Assembly: GCA_037176705.1 (NCBI GenBank)
Contig: CM073886.1
Span: 6,262,001 to 6,326,000, forward strand
Direction of reading: 5' to 3'
DNA from: Molossus alvarezi
Taxonomy: Eukaryota; Chordata; Mammalia; Chiroptera; Molossidae
DNA: 64,000 bases
Shown: piece by piece, positions 34,490 through 46,367 of the stretch
Layout: each line of letters opens with the position of its first letter
How positions within the stretch are numbered: the stretch's first letter is position 1
The notes under the pieces: generated by a model
Told to the model about the DNA's origin: nothing
Seen by the model: only the letters and a program-made list of their open reading frames with translations
Databases searched by the model: none
Program-made: the position numbers and the translations under genes

Positions 34490-35335
34490 CACTCAGTAAA
34501 TGCTTTTTATTTTTTACTATAAAGGAACTACAGGGAATTGTGAGAACATAAAGATAGATTAGTTTCTTTCTCTAACGCCCCACCCCCCACCTTTACCTAC
34601 TGTTGAGCCTGGTTCTGTTTAGCTTCTGGGCTTAATTTCGTGCTGGCTGTTTTTCCTTGGGAACAGGGAAGGAGAGCCCCGAGTCTTTCCTGGAAACGGT
34701 GGTGCGGGGGAAGCAGTGTGGCAGGGGACAGGGGACGGAAAGACTGCACCGCAGGCTCTGGCAGGGTCTGGGAAGAAAGTGGCTTTTATTCAGGAGTGTC
34801 CGTCTTTTTCTGTTACTGCTGTTACTGTTGCTGCTGTGATTGGTACCTTTTTGTTGTCCTTTGTCCTGCTTGTCTGTGCCTCCTGGGTGTCTCCTTGGCC
34901 CTCGGCCCACATGCAGAAAGCCACCCTACTGGGTATAAGAAGGGGACCACAAACCCAGATGAGAAGGGTTCTGATCCCTTCCTGTTGAGTCTTGGCATTT
35001 GCTAAGCAGATGGAAATGAACTTAGCTCAACAGTAGCCATGCTCTTGGGTGGGAGTGTAGATGGTCCTACACCTGCCACTGCCCGGTGAACAGACTGGCC
35101 CAGAAATCAAGCAAACTGATTTCAAATCCTGGCTATCTGCTCATGACTCCGTGACCTTGGGCAGGTGAAACATGATCCTGCCTTTATCCACCCATCCATC
35201 TGTCGGCCCCTCACCCACCAATGCACCCAGCCATTCTGACATCTATCTATCATCCACCCATCTAGCCATCATCCATCCTCTCATTTATTTCCCTGTCCAT
35301 GTAGCCATCTGTTCATTCATTCATTCAATATATAT
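34490..35335. other. intronic, unassigned
   Basis: Short TGC/TGT-rich stretch at about 34812-34840 and a CCAT/TCCA-rich stretch at 35170-35310. No exon signal. Confidence 0.45.
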
Positions 35336-35339
35336 ATTT

Positions 35340-35581
35340 TTTATCCTCACCGGAGGACTTTTTTTTTTTTTTTGTTCAGATAGAGTGGGAAGGAGAGAGA
35401 GGGAGAGAGAGAGAGAGAAACATCGATGTGAAAGGGACACATTGAGTGGCTACCACCCACACGACCCAACCAGGGCCGGGGACAAATTGCAACCAAGGTA
35501 CATGCCCTTAGCGGGAACTGAACCCGGGCCTCTCGGGACCGCAGGCCGACACTCTAACCACTGAGCCAAACCGGCCAGGGC
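35340..35581 (-). mobile_element. VES SINE with TSD
   Basis: Reverse VES from 'tatcctcaccggaggacttt' to 'gccaaaccggccagggc'. The TSD 'cattcattcaata' lies at 35318-35330 and 35582-35594. It landed at the start of an L2. Confidence 0.95.
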
Positions 35582-36080
35582 CATTCATTCAATATTGATT
35601 GAGTGCCTGCCATCCATGTGTCAGGTACTGTTCTAGACACTGGAACTAGAGCAGTGAGCTGACACAGACCTGCCTGCATGGAGTTTACGTTCTAGTGGGA
35701 GGAGAACAGCAATTAGTAAACAACTTAGAAAAAGTATGTTGTATAATGTCAGGTTGCAATATGAGCTTTGAAAGGAAATATAACACTATCTTTGACCTCC
35801 AAGTCCTTCCTGGTCTTTTGAGGAGAGACCAGCACTTGGCCGGTTCACTCTGATACACAAATGGAAAGTGCTCCCCGAAGGTGTGAGCGTACTTTGGCCG
35901 ATATTCTTTCTTCTGAGAGGGGTGGTGAGGTTTCCACAGAGGAGGTGACATTTGAGAACAGTCTTCCAGTAGGAGTTCCCAGATTGACAAGGGGCTGGGG
36001 GCTGGCAGAGCACCGCACAGGCTGAGCCAGGAGGAGAGGAGGGAGCGTGTGGGCGCAGGAAGGAGGATGTGTGAGGGAGG
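35582..36080 (-). repeat. L2 LINE, antisense
   Basis: Long reverse L2: 'gattgagtgcctgccatcca', 'gtactgttctagacactgga', 'gagtttacgttctagtggga' and 'acagaggaggtgacatttga'. Confidence 0.85.
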
Positions 36081-36614
36081 AGCTGGTGGGAGACACACGT
36101 CACATCGGAGGGTTTGGACCTGGTGAGGCAGTGTGGTGACTAGGAAGTGGTTGTTGTCATTGCCTTACAGTGGGATGTGTGGGGGTGAATGCAATGGCCA
36201 GATGTTTGAAGAGGAAGAGAATGAGATGCGTTTTAAAACAATAATTATAGTGACTCAGATTCTGAAATTCCAAGCTTGTGGGTTTGGAGGTCAGGTCGGA
36301 GAAACCGAAATGGCTATTTAGAAGCAGTGGACATGTGTTACCAGAGAATCTAGGGGCCCTGGCCATTTTCACACCCTAAAGAGACATTTGGATTTTCCTG
36401 TTAGACATACTGTTGATGGTTCTATTTTGGGAGGTGGTTACGGTTATTTTTATGGTTCTGACAATAGGGACAGCTCTCTTCACTGCGTCCGTGGAGCAGG
36501 GGGCCACAGAAATGACTGTTCTCTGACAGGAGCCCTCCCCTGCTCGGCCCCTCTCGGCTGCTGCCCCATACAGCACTTGCTTGGAGCCTGGGCTGCAGCC
36601 GTGGTGAAGGGCTT

Positions 36615-36760
36615 CTGCTCTGGAGACAGAAAGCTGTTGGTTTAAGTTTTGGCTTCTTGTTATGGGACCTCAGACATGTTACTTAAACTCTGAGCTTTGT
36701 GTCTTCAGAGGTAAATGGCAATAATGAAGTGTCTCCTTTATAGGGCACAGGTCAGGTGTT
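36615..36760 (+). repeat. MIR SINE
   Basis: 'tgttatgggacctcagacat', 'gttacttaaactctgagctt' and 'agaggtaaatggcaataatg' match the MIR core. Confidence 0.75.
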
Positions 36761-37383
36761 TCCATTATTCCTAGGGCTGGGCACTGTCTTGTCCTTACTG
36801 AATTTATAATCACGTTGGGGAGGCAAGAGGAATGCTCCTGAATCAAGGGATGATGCGAGAATGAATGTCCAAGGTCGAGCTTTGGGGGCTGCTTACTGGG
36901 GCTCCGGGAGAGGAGGGCCTTGCTGGGGTGGAGGGGTGACTGAACAGGGGCAGCGCAGGGCCTTCCATGCAGTCGCTTGCTGGCTCTCGATGCTTTAACT
37001 TGTGGGAAACCTCAGAAAGCTGAATTGAAATCTGTGACTGCCCTGTCTGCTGCCACGCTTTGAAAAGATGCTGATGGCATTTCCGGTGTAAATAGATCTC
37101 TGACCACTTCATCTTTTACATTTAATTTTTAAAATCATTCCCTCTTTGGATGGAATGTTTACTGGCTTTTTTGGGTTGAAGAAGCTGGAAAATGGTGGGT
37201 GAAGGTAGAGGGCGAGGTCGGCAGGGGCTCTTGTCCTGGGGTGCGGGGAGCATCCTCTGCTGAAGGTCTTCCTGCTCTCCCTGAGGTGGGGAGCCTTCTG
37301 TATAGTTTTGGTGGTGCTGCAAATGAGAATTTTGATAGTGACCTGGTTTTTGTGTGTGGCAAAATGTGCGGTTCAAGGTATTT

Positions 37384-37440
37384 TTTTTTTTTATCCTCAC
37401 TGGAGGACATTTTTTCCATTTTTTGTTCAGATAGAGTGGG

Positions 37441-37474
<34 letters not shown>

Positions 37475-37627
37475 AAAGGGACACACTGAGTGGCTGCCAC
37501 CCACACGACCCAACCAGGGCCGGGAACAAACTGCAACCGAGGTACGTGCCCTTCGTGGGAACTGAACCCAGGTCTCTCTGGACTGCAGGCCGACACTCTA
37601 ACCGCTGAACCAAACCGGCCAGGGCTG
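37384..37627 (-). mobile_element. VES SINE with TSD
   Basis: Reverse VES from 'atcctcactggaggacattt' to 'accaaaccggccagggc'. The TSD 'ttcaaggtatt' is at about 37372-37382 and 37629-37639. Confidence 0.94.
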
Positions 37628-37754
37628 ATTCAAGGTATTAATAATTCTGTCTGGGCCAAAGAGTGCATTTAGAGAAGCAGGGTTAGCGTATGGAGTGGGG
37701 AGGGACCTCTTCTACTTCATGTGGATATCCAGGTGGCCGGCTTCCTGTTCTTCC

Positions 37755-38215
37755 CAGGATTAAGTCCAGAATCCTTAACGTGAACTACAGGTCTTTGCCT
37801 GGTCTGGGTGATCATGCACCTCCCTTGTACCACCTTCCGCTCACTTTTCATCCTCTGCCTGAAGACTAACTGGTCTCCTGGATCCTGCCACCTCCTGCCC
37901 ACCGCGGAGCTTTTCATGTGCTCTGTCTGCAGTTTGAATCGCTCCTCCCCGCTCACCTCCTTCAGAACTTAGCTCGAATGTCACTTCTTCAGAGATGCCT
38001 TCTCTCGTCTTCCAAATCAGGTTCCCCTTTGTACCATCTCACAACCCCTTGTTGTTTTCACATTTTCTAATTGAATACTTATTGAGAGTTTAGTATCTGT
38101 CTTCTTCACCAAAGTATAAGTTTCATGAGAGTACAGAGCACATCTCTGCAATTGTCTCTGGAGCGCCTAGCTCCATCCTTGGCACATAGTATGTGCTTAT
38201 AAATGTTACACGTGC
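37755..38215 (+). repeat. L2 LINE
   Basis: Sense L2: 'attaagtccagaatccttaa', 'cttagctcgaatgtcacttc', 'agtataagtttcatgagagt' and 'cttggcacatagtatgtgct'. Confidence 0.85.
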
Positions 38216-38305
38216 ATGGAAGTGTAGGGGAGAGATATTCAGTAGAGTGAGTCATTTGATACTGGTTTCGGTACTAGTTCTGGGACAGCTTTATCTCTGA
38301 TTTTT

Positions 38306-38403
38306 TTTTTTTTGTTTGTGGTACGTGTCCCTAGTGGGAACCGAACCCGGGACTCTCTGGTCTGCAGGCCGACGCTCAATTGCTGAGCCAAACTGGCCAG
38401 GGC
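38306..38403 (-). mobile_element. head-only VES SINE with TSD
   Basis: Poly-T joined directly to the tRNA-like head, ending 'ccaaactggccagggc'. The exact TSD 'tatctctgattttt' lies at 38292-38305 and 38404-38417. Same truncated form as at 20075 and 7249. Confidence 0.94.
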
Positions 38404-38679
38404 TATCTCTGATTTTTATAGAGTGTATCGCTTCTTAGTTTACAAGCTCTGATCATTTTTGTTTGAATCAAAAAACATGCTGGGAAGTGATGTGCAGAAG
38501 GAGGTGAGTGCTGCCGTCTCAACGTTGGACAGAACCTTGGGCTCCGTCCCCGTTTCTCTGTGAAGATAAACAGTTTCCCCACGGAAGTCCCTGCCTTTGT
38601 TCATCATGGGCCTGGTGCACTGGACTGAAAAGACTTTTCTTTAACATCATACGAGCTGGGAGCTGCCTGAGGGCCCCAG

Positions 38680-39055
38680 CAGTGGGGGATGGGTAACAAT
38701 GGGATATTACACGGCACCGAGAATGAGCAAGGTAGCTACACACGACAAAGGTGACGCTGCAGACAACGTGAGCTCCGACACTGGGCACAGACAAGTCATT
38801 CCATGTGACTCCATGCACTTGGCGTCAGGAACTGGTGAAAGTCATGCAGGTGACAGTGGTTAGGACAGGCCCAACCCTTGGGGGGACAGGCGGGGACCAA
38901 GAAGGGCACCTGGGGGTGGCGGCCATGTTCTGTTTCTTGATCTGGGTGCTGGTTACGTGGTGTGTCCAGGTTATGGAAGTTCACTGAGCTCTGTACTTGT
39001 GCCCACTTTTCTGTTTTGAATATTGCACTTTACTGAAAATGTTTAAAAAGCACAG
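38680..39055 (+). mobile_element. ancient L1 3' end
   Basis: 'aacaatgggatattacacgg', 'gatctgggtgctggttacgt' and 'tgcactttactgaaaatg' are typical of old L1 3' regions in sense orientation. Confidence 0.6.
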
Positions 39056-39311
39056 AGTTTTAAATCACTGAGGCTGAATCTGAGGAATGTGTCGGGATTT
39101 CGTTTCGCACACAGAAGTGAAATCCGTCCAGAGTCACCCACTGAGGGTGTGGTGTGCCTTCCTGGGGGGCATCTGCTTCCCAGTCCAGTGTTGCCCATTG
39201 GTTGCAAGTTGTAGAACAAGAAAGCCAGGGCACTGGGATAGTGTTCCTAGCTCTGTTAATGCCCGGAAAACCTGAGCTCATAAGTCATGTTTAGGGCTTG
39301 CATGTTAAAAG

Positions 39312-39492
39312 TTCTAGTGGCTGAGCCTTGTTCCATGCACCAAGAGGTCACTGGTTAGATTCCTGGTCAGGGTATGTGCCTGGGTTGAGGCTTGATCCCC
39401 AGCAGGTAGCGTGCAGGAGGCAGCCAATCGATGTTTCTGTCTCTCCCTCTCCCTCTCCCTTCCTCTCTCAAATAAATAAAAACATGTTTAAA
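39312..39492 (+). mobile_element. VES SINE, forward
   Basis: 'tagtggctgagccttgttcc', 'ggttagattcctggtcaggg', CT-rich block and 'caaataaataaaaacatg'. The head is diverged. Confidence 0.85.
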
Positions 39493-40260
39493 AGGTTTTA
39501 TATTAGTTAAGGCATTAGGACATCTCTATGGAAGCTTCTGTGTGTAACAGGTAAGTCCTGACATCTCTGTAGCTTGGCAGAAAGGGGTTGATTCCTCCCC
39601 CATGGCACAGACCCCTGGTGGGGACCCTGGTCAGGCAGTTATCCAGGGTCCTCTCCATCGGGCAGGTGGGTGGGGGAGGGAGCATTCAGAAGCACAGACA
39701 TCTCACAGCCCCAACAGCCAGGGAGGGACGTATAGCACTTCACTCCTGTTGGCCACAGCGGAGGCCAGAGCCACGTCAACGGCGAGGCCCTGGAGCATGC
39801 AGACCAGCTCCTTGTCCAGGAGGAAAAGAAAGCAGATACTAGTGAGCACAGTTAACCTTACTCCAGTCCCCAAAGCCATGGTTTCCTTTTACTTCCTTTT
39901 GTCTTTCACTTGACTTCAGTAGAACTGAGATGTGAAACTCTAGACCCCTTTATCTTATCCAACAGATGAGGGCATGTTTTGGGGAGAAGGTGGTCTGTTT
40001 GTGTTACTAGGAATGAAATAAAGAAGCTCTCTTGCTTTTGTTGTGAGAACAATCTGTTTCTTGTCAGAATCTCTAGTTTTCCAACCAGTCAGAATGCTTG
40101 CCCCTTCTGGTTGCTGGTGCACATCGTAAACACTTCTCTTTGAGTTGGGGATAGGATCACCCCAGTAGTTCTTTCCTTTTGCTCATTTTTTATCTCTCTG
40201 ATAGGAGAATCCATTGGTGGTTCTACTTTTGGGTATTTGACTGGACCCCTAACAAACCAG
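39493..40260. other. intronic, unassigned
   Basis: No clear repeat or exon recognised. Parts of 39590-39850 look like a decayed MER-type repeat, but this cannot be supported. Confidence 0.4.
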
Positions 40261-40264
40261 TTCT

Positions 40265-40610
40265 CTATTGTATAACACACCACCTCCAACCTTAGTGGCT
40301 TAAAATAAGCACCATTTTATTTAGCCACAGTTTTTATGGGTCAGGGATTTGGGCTGGGCTCAGGGGTGGTCCTTCTGGTGAGGCAGGGATTGTCTGGAGC
40401 CTCAGCAGGGGTGCCTTGGACAACTGGGGCCTTTGTCCAGGTGGCGCACCTCCCAGCGGGCTCGCCCGAGCTTGTTCTCACGGTGGAGAACGCGTCCCCC
40501 AGTGCACAGCCTGGGCTTAGGACTTGCACAGTGTCACTTCTGCCATTCTGTCAGTGAGAACAAATTACAGCCTTCCCAGAAGTAAGGAGGAAACGGAGGA
40601 GGGACACACT
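40265..40610 (+). repeat. ancient MER-type interspersed repeat, family unassigned
   Basis: 'tgtataacacaccacctcca', 'ccttagtggcttaaaataag', 'gatttgggctgggctcaggg' and 'cacagtgtcacttctgccat' follow a common mammalian repeat pattern. I cannot name the family with certainty. Confidence 0.5.
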
Positions 40611-40826
40611 CTTTCTCTGGCCCGGGAGAAGCTATGCATTAGGTGTGCCATTTTTGGGAACTTGCCAGGCCAGTTTCAGCGAGGCATGCGGAGGTCGAGT
40701 GTGCTGCTGGACTGCCCTCGAGGCCACGGCAGGTAGTCCTCATCAGGGGACCTACCTCGTAGGGCAGCGGCAGGGCCATTGAGATGCTATGTAAATGACA
40801 CAGTGCGAGGCTTAGTGTACATGAAA

Positions 40827-41507
40827 CACTCCCACCACTGCCACCGAGCACTGCCACCGAGCACTGCCACCACTGCCACCGAGCACTGCCACCGAGCACT
40901 CCCACCACTGCCACCGAGCACTGCCACCACTGCCACCACTGCCACCACTGCCACCGAGCACTCCCATCACTGCCACCGAGCACTGCCACCACTGCCACCG
41001 AGCACTGCCACCACTGCCACCGAGCACTGCCACCACTGCCACCGAGCACTGCCACCACTGCCACCGAGCACTGCCACCACTGCCACCGAGCACTGCCACC
41101 ACTGCCACCGAGCACTCCCACCACTGCCACCGAGCACTCCCACCACTGCCACCGAGCACTCCCACCACTGCCACCGAGCACTGCCACCACTGCAACCGAG
41201 CACTCCCACCACTGCCACCGAGCACTGCCACCACTGCCACCACTGCCACCACTGCCACCGAGCACTCCCACCACTGCCACCGAGCACTCCCACCACTGCC
41301 ACCGAGCACTCCCACCACTGCCACCGAGCACTGCCACCACTGCCACCGAGCACTGCCACCACTGCCACCGAGCACTGCCACCACTGCCACCACTGCCACC
41401 ACTGCCACCGAGCACTCCCACCACTGCCACCGAGCACTCCCACCACTGCCACCGAGCACTCCCACCACTGCCACCGAGCACTGCCACCACTGCCACCGAG
41501 CACTCCC
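40827..41507. repeat. minisatellite, about 22-bp unit, about 30 copies
   Basis: About 680 bp built from 'actgccacc' (9 bp) and 'gagcactgccacc' (13 bp) modules, with a 'cactccc' variant. These mostly combine into a 22-bp unit. No stop codon occurs in the unit on either strand, so long open frames appear in several frames. It ends directly in the terminal bases of a VES SINE. Confidence 0.97.
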
Positions 41508-41538
41508 ACCACTGCCACTGAACCAAACTGGCCAGGGC
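41508..41538 (-). mobile_element. VES SINE terminal remnant at the minisatellite edge
   Basis: 'ccactgaaccaaactggcca' then 'gggc' is the diagnostic VES terminus (reverse). The rest of the SINE is replaced by the minisatellite. Confidence 0.85.
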
Positions 41539-41544
41539 TTTTAA

Positions 41545-41832
41545 CCTTTTTTTGATCTTTATTGTTGAGAGTATTACAGATATTCCCTTCCCCCCTCCTC
41601 CCGGTTCCCACCCTGCCGCAGGCCCTCACCACCCATAGTATTGTCTGTGTCCATGGGCTATGCATATACGTTCTTTGGTTAATCTCTTCCTGCCCTCCTC
41701 ACCTTGCTTCCCTCTGAGATTCGTCAGTCTGTTTCGTGTCTCCATGTTTTTGGTTCTATTTTATTCATGAGTTTGTTTTGCTTATTAGATTCTATGTATA
41801 CATGAGATCACGTGATATTTGTCTTTCTTAAC
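41545..41832 (-). mobile_element. 5'-truncated L1 3' end
   Basis: 'attgttgagagtattacaga', 'tgtccatgggctatgcatat', 'ctttggttaatctcttcctg' and 'catgagatcacgtgatattt' match the bat L1 3' UTR, in reverse. Confidence 0.88.
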
Positions 41833-41844
41833 TTCTTTAATCTT

Positions 41845-41960
41845 AAGTGTTCTCCTTTGTGAAATGAAAGCAATAACACAGAACCTACCTCCCAGGGTGC
41901 CACGTGGACCGAATGAAATGGAGCAGGCAGAGAACACGTGATTGATCATTACATGTTAGC
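41845..41960 (+). repeat. MIR SINE fragment
   Basis: 'gtgaaatgaaagcaataaca' then 'acctacctcccagggtgcca' fits the MIR 3' half. Confidence 0.55.
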
Positions 41961-43810
41961 TTTGAGAGAAAAGATTCTCAAAACTACCCTTGAAAAACAT
42001 CCTAAGGACACTATTCTCACTTAGTTCTCAAACCGTGACTCCGGCCAGTGTCCTTGCTGCGTTGTCTTTGGAAGGTGAAGACTTGCACTTGGGTGGCTCC
42101 CTGTGGAGCAGTTCCGGGAGCAGCACCTGGAGAGGAGGGAGCGCAGCGGGAAGGGGGCCTGACTCGTGGTGCAGTGGTTGTGGCAGAGGCCAAAGCCCAT
42201 CCTGTGGCTGGCATAGCCCTTTGGGATTGGGACAGTAGGGGCCTGCCCCAGGTGGGTTGCTCTTTAAAAGATGGCATTACCTTGGGTAAGGCAGCTTCCT
42301 TCTTCAAGGGAGGGCTCCCAGGGAGATAATGGCTTCAACATTCCTGGATGCTGGGGGTGAGTGTCCTGGCCCTGTAGGTGTGAGGAGGGTCTCGGGGATG
42401 TACCATGGGGTCCATTGCATGCTTCTAGGTCTCTCTGAGAGGTGCATTTCAAACTATACCTCCTTGACCATTAGTAAGACCACGAGGCTTCAGTGGTCCC
42501 ATCACAGAGCTGCTTTAGCTGCTGTCTGGATTCCTAGACCATGCCTTGCCAGAGCTAGAATACCATTCACAGAGAGCCTTTATCCAGGGGGCCTGCGGAA
42601 TGGGTTGCTGAGCCACTTAGCCGCCAGGAGGGAGATCATACCACCTTACTGCCCTTAGACCACAGTCTCCTGAGTCGCAGGAGATTCCGAACTGTATTCT
42701 AACCCTGGGCTCCAGGACTTCGATGCCTGTGGCCCTGCATCCTGACACCTGTTGCAGCTCTGCTCTGGGGTAGATTTCCTCGAACTCCTTTACCTGTGTT
42801 TTTTAAACTGTGGATCATTATTCATTAGAGGGTCATAAAATCAATGTAGAAGGTGATGAACACCATGAAAAAACAGGATGGAAGATACAAGAAGGCAGCA
42901 GACTTGGGAGACGTGAGTATTGCTGCACAGAACTTTATTTCATGTGTGCGTGTTCAGGCATGTGAAGTGGGTCATGTGTAACGTGTACCTCACTGTGGGT
43001 CATGGTCAGCACAGTTTGAAACTCAGTGGGGAAAGTATGGGCAAGGGGCACTGGAGGCTCATGAAGTCGGCCTGTGACTGTCCAGAGCTCATTTATTTTT
43101 AGAAATGATATAGATGCATTGTTTTGAGTTCTTTGTAATTAGTTGTTTTATTCTTACCCCATCACAATATCCCGAGATTATTTTGATTATACTCTTTGAG
43201 CTTTACCAGATCACCGAGGAAAGTTTTTTTTCCAAACAGAATTCTAAGTGTGGAATGAGAGTTTTTTAAATGGGATTGTTGGCTTTGGTGGACGGACGTG
43301 TCAGGCGGGTGGCGTGTCGAGTGCTGTCCCAGCAGAGCTGTCTCACTGCAGAGAGGAGCTGGCTGTGCTGGGGGAGAGTGTGGGTTGAGGAAGTGTTTTG
43401 TGAAGAGAATCAGCACAGACGGAGGGATGGGGAAGGGTTCAGGGGCTGCACAGAGCCGCGGGAGAGGGGGAAACAGCAGGGAGGTGGTCTGGTCCCTGCG
43501 GTGGCACTCTGTGCTGCAGCCTCGAGCTGGGATTTCCCAGGACTCTGACAGCTGGCCTCACTGTGTTTCCCTCTTGGCCATCTCTGATTTGGAGCCCAGG
43601 GGCCACAGTGAGGCCAGGGCTCTTCAGATGGGACAAAAAAGTTATGTTCAAGAATAAAAATGACATCAGGGCCAGATCTGTCCCTGCTTCAATGTCGGTG
43701 TATTTTCTTCTCTGGTCCCTGGGAGGACCTCTGCTAACTGAGCAGACAGGCCAGGGAAGTTTTCAGTTCTTGGACATCTTCAAATAAGGCTTTTAAATGT
43801 GGACGAGTTG
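41961..43810. other. intronic, mostly unassigned
   Basis: A possible very old repeat lies at about 42785-43040 ('taaactgtggatcattattc', 'tcactgtgggtcatggtcag'). No exon signal or recognisable protein match was seen. Confidence 0.4.
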
Positions 43811-43814
43811 ACGT

Positions 43815-43990
43815 GGAGGTCTTACAACGAGCTTGGCACCCCCCTTAATCCCAGCAACAGCCCCGTGAGGTTGCTGCTACTGCTGTTCCCATTTCATGCT
43901 GGGAAAACGAGGCACAAAGACTTAAAACATTTTCCCAAAGTTACGTGGTTAGGATCAGAGCACAGATCTGAGTTCAGGATTGTATAAAAG
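43815..43990 (-). repeat. MIR SINE, antisense
   Basis: 'cccatttcatgctgggaaaa', 'cgaggcacaaagacttaaaa' and 'ttcccaaagttacgtggtta' fit reverse MIR. Confidence 0.75.
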
Positions 43991-44059
43991 GCATGTCAGT
44001 CTATGAAACCGATGTTGCTGATGTGATGACGATGAAGGATGTAACTGTGATAATTGACA

Positions 44060-44260
44060 AAGACGGCTAATATTTGGGGGTTTGCAATGAGCTGGGCACT
44101 TCACAGATTTCATCCCTATGAGTCTTCACCCACCACTAACATTTTGTTTTTATTATTCCCGTTCATTCAAAAGGAAGTTGGCTTTAGCGAGGATATAGCA
44201 TTTGCTCAAGAATTGCAGAGACCAGGTTGAATCCAGGTCTGAGTCAGATTCTGCAGGGCT
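44060..44260 (-). repeat. MIR SINE, antisense
   Basis: 'caatgagctgggcacttcac', 'tttttattattcccgttcat' and 'ttgctcaagaattgcagaga' fit reverse MIR or MIR3. Confidence 0.65.
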
Positions 44261-44739
44261 CGGGTGGGGACGCCCCTGGCAGGGTGAGGCAGGACCGCAG
44301 CCGGGCAGGCTCTGGGGCACACGGTGTCCATCTCTCAGGGACAGGAGGGCATGCTCGCCGCAGCAGTGGGAGAAACTGGCACAATTTGACCTCCGGTGGA
44401 AATTCCCTAGTAGGAGAAAATATTTCCATTAATTTTTTCCCAGTGAGGGCGTTTGCACAGCTATAGATTGTTATCCATAACCCTGAAGAAGGAGTTCAGA
44501 AAGTGGCTTCTGGTCTCCCGTCTTTCTGTGGTCATGTGACCCAGTCAGCTGATTTTGTGTCTGAGCTGCTGGGCTGGGTGGACAGGATGGGAGGTAGGAA
44601 AGTCCTGGCGACATTTGGAAGGAAGGGGTCACATGCAGCGGGCACGTCCATGGTGTGGTAACACTTCCTCCAAGAGCTGTTCTGATTGAGGCTCCAAGCT
44701 GAGCTTCATGATCGCATTTAAGTGTGTAGCACCTCTAGG

Positions 44740-44885
44740 AGGAAAGTCTCCTTTTCACTCCCTGAAGGAACGGAGGCTAAGGGATGTGAGGGAACTGGCC
44801 CCGAGTCTCAAGCTGAGGAGTATTTGAAGAGGAAGACAGACCCAGGCCATCTGATTCTGAAGCTTGTGGTTCAAGTTCTCTGCCA
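44740..44885 (-). repeat. MIR SINE, antisense
   Basis: 'aacggaggctaagggatgtg' and 'ggccatctgattctgaagct' fit reverse MIR. Confidence 0.5.
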
Positions 44886-44889
44886 GGAG

Positions 44890-45835
44890 ACCTGATTGGC
44901 CTTTGCCTAGGGCACGGAGGTGGTATTTCAAGGTGTGGTTTACATCCTATGCATCTATCCCAAAATCTGCTCAGAGGGGAGTAATATAAACGAAGCAGTA
45001 GCACAGTGTGGTCCATCGGCGTATGTGGCCACTCCCTTGTGTGCACGGGGAGTGTTGGGAAGTAAGGCCGGTTTCAGCCTCCAGCGGCCCTCAGCCACCA
45101 GATGTGTAACACAGTGGGGCCTGTGCTGCAGTGGTGGAGGGGAGGGCGCTGGAGCAGTGCACGTCCCAGGGTCCTGGGGAGGCTGCAGGGAGCCCATTAA
45201 TAAGTCCCAAGCTGAGTTCAGAGGGGGCAGCAGTGACAGGGAGCGAGTGTCGGCGAGGGGAGAGGAGCAGGAGAGAGAAGGGACGTGTGGTTCGAGGGGT
45301 AGCGGAAGCCCTGGAACGTTAGGCCTGGAGGAGATGGGGTGGAGAGAAGGCAGAGCACTTGGAAAGTGGGAGAGAGAGGCTTCCCGGATGCAGAAGTGAG
45401 CAAGACTCTTCTCAGGGTGGTGAGGTCGGCCTGAGGTGCTCCGGGAAGGCGAGGACCAGAGCCAGCATCTCAGGGGAAAAATGGGTGGGAAATGAAATGA
45501 ATTTGAGGCCTGCTGAGGAATTCTTGTCTGATGCTCTCTGTTTGCTTTGTACAGTAGGAAGAAAGAGAATGAGACAGATCCGGGTTCAGATCCTGCTGCC
45601 CTAGGCGATCTTCTTAGCCTTAGCTTCCTCGTTTTTAAAAGAAGTAAGTGATAAGGAGAGAGCCTTGCTCGTGGAGCTGTGAGGCTCAGACATGCCCGTG
45701 TTTGTGTGGGGCATGGCCGTGCTCTGCCCAACGCTGGAATAGAAAACAACAGTGTGAACACTGGGCCCTGGAGGGAGGTCTTGTTTGGGTACCTTAACGA
45801 ATGTGGACAGAGCAGAGGAAATTCTAGCGGGGAGA
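44890..45835. other. intronic; short MIR-like stretch, otherwise unassigned
   Basis: A MIR-like piece lies at about 45560-45700 ('agatccgggttcagatcctg', 'ttagccttagcttcctcgtt'). The 268-codon minus-strand open frame across 44955-45761 has no recognisable domain. Confidence 0.45.
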
Positions 45836-45839
45836 GAGC

Positions 45840-45970
45840 TGGGGGGTGAAGACAGTGAATTCTGCACCGGCTGTGTAGAGTTTGAGGTGCCGATGGTATA
45901 TCCAGGTGTAGGTGTCCAAAAGGCAGTGGGAATAATAAGTCAGAGATGGAGGTAAAGATTTGGGAGTTAT
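45840..45970 (-). repeat. L2 LINE fragment, antisense
   Basis: 'gtttgaggtgccgatggtat', 'aggtgtccaaaaggcagtgg' and 'gatttgggagttatt' fit internal reverse L2. Confidence 0.6.
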
Positions 45971-46074
45971 TAATACAAACCTGTATTTTTCAAAATACCT
46001 ACAGCATGTTACTGGTACTCAAAGATTTTAATTGTAGATGACATTAAACAGCACGGAATTACATAGTTTCATTT

Positions 46075-46165
46075 CTCTTCAATTCTCTTTAATTCTTCTT
46101 GTTGTTAAGGAGAATGTCTCAGTGCCACGTTACTATGTCTTAAACATCTTTCTAAAACATGCTAA
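46075..46165 (+). repeat. unidentified dispersed repeat, copy C
   Basis: 'gttaaggagaatgtctcagt' then 'tatgtcttaaacatctttct'. Similar to copies A and B. Confidence 0.4.
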
Positions 46166-46367
46166 TCTCCATTTTAAATAAAAAGAATGAAGAAATCTCA
46201 GGCTATGTGGTTGCCAGAATATAATCATTTAAATTTTCATTGTGTTTTTTATGCTTGTATTCGATTTAGAGCAAATGTTACTGGCTCTCTGGGTCTGGTG
46301 TTGTTTCAGATAGGATGCTTTGGTTGTTAATAACAGAACAGTTTAACAAGCTGAGTGGAGGCAGGTG

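Noticed and set aside
40827..41507. CRISPR-like array.
   Set aside because: Units are contiguous and spacer-less, in a mammalian intron. It is a minisatellite.
40639..41665. Long open frames of 220-295 codons on both strands (WQWWECSVAVV- and CHHCHRALPP-type repeats).
   Set aside because: They lie in the stop-free minisatellite and simply cycle through its three frames. No start context, splice signals or known protein.
44955..45761. A 268-codon minus-strand open frame in intron 2.
   Set aside because: Composition is Ser/Pro/Leu-rich with no domain. It overlaps a MIR-like stretch and no promoter or splice signals were seen.
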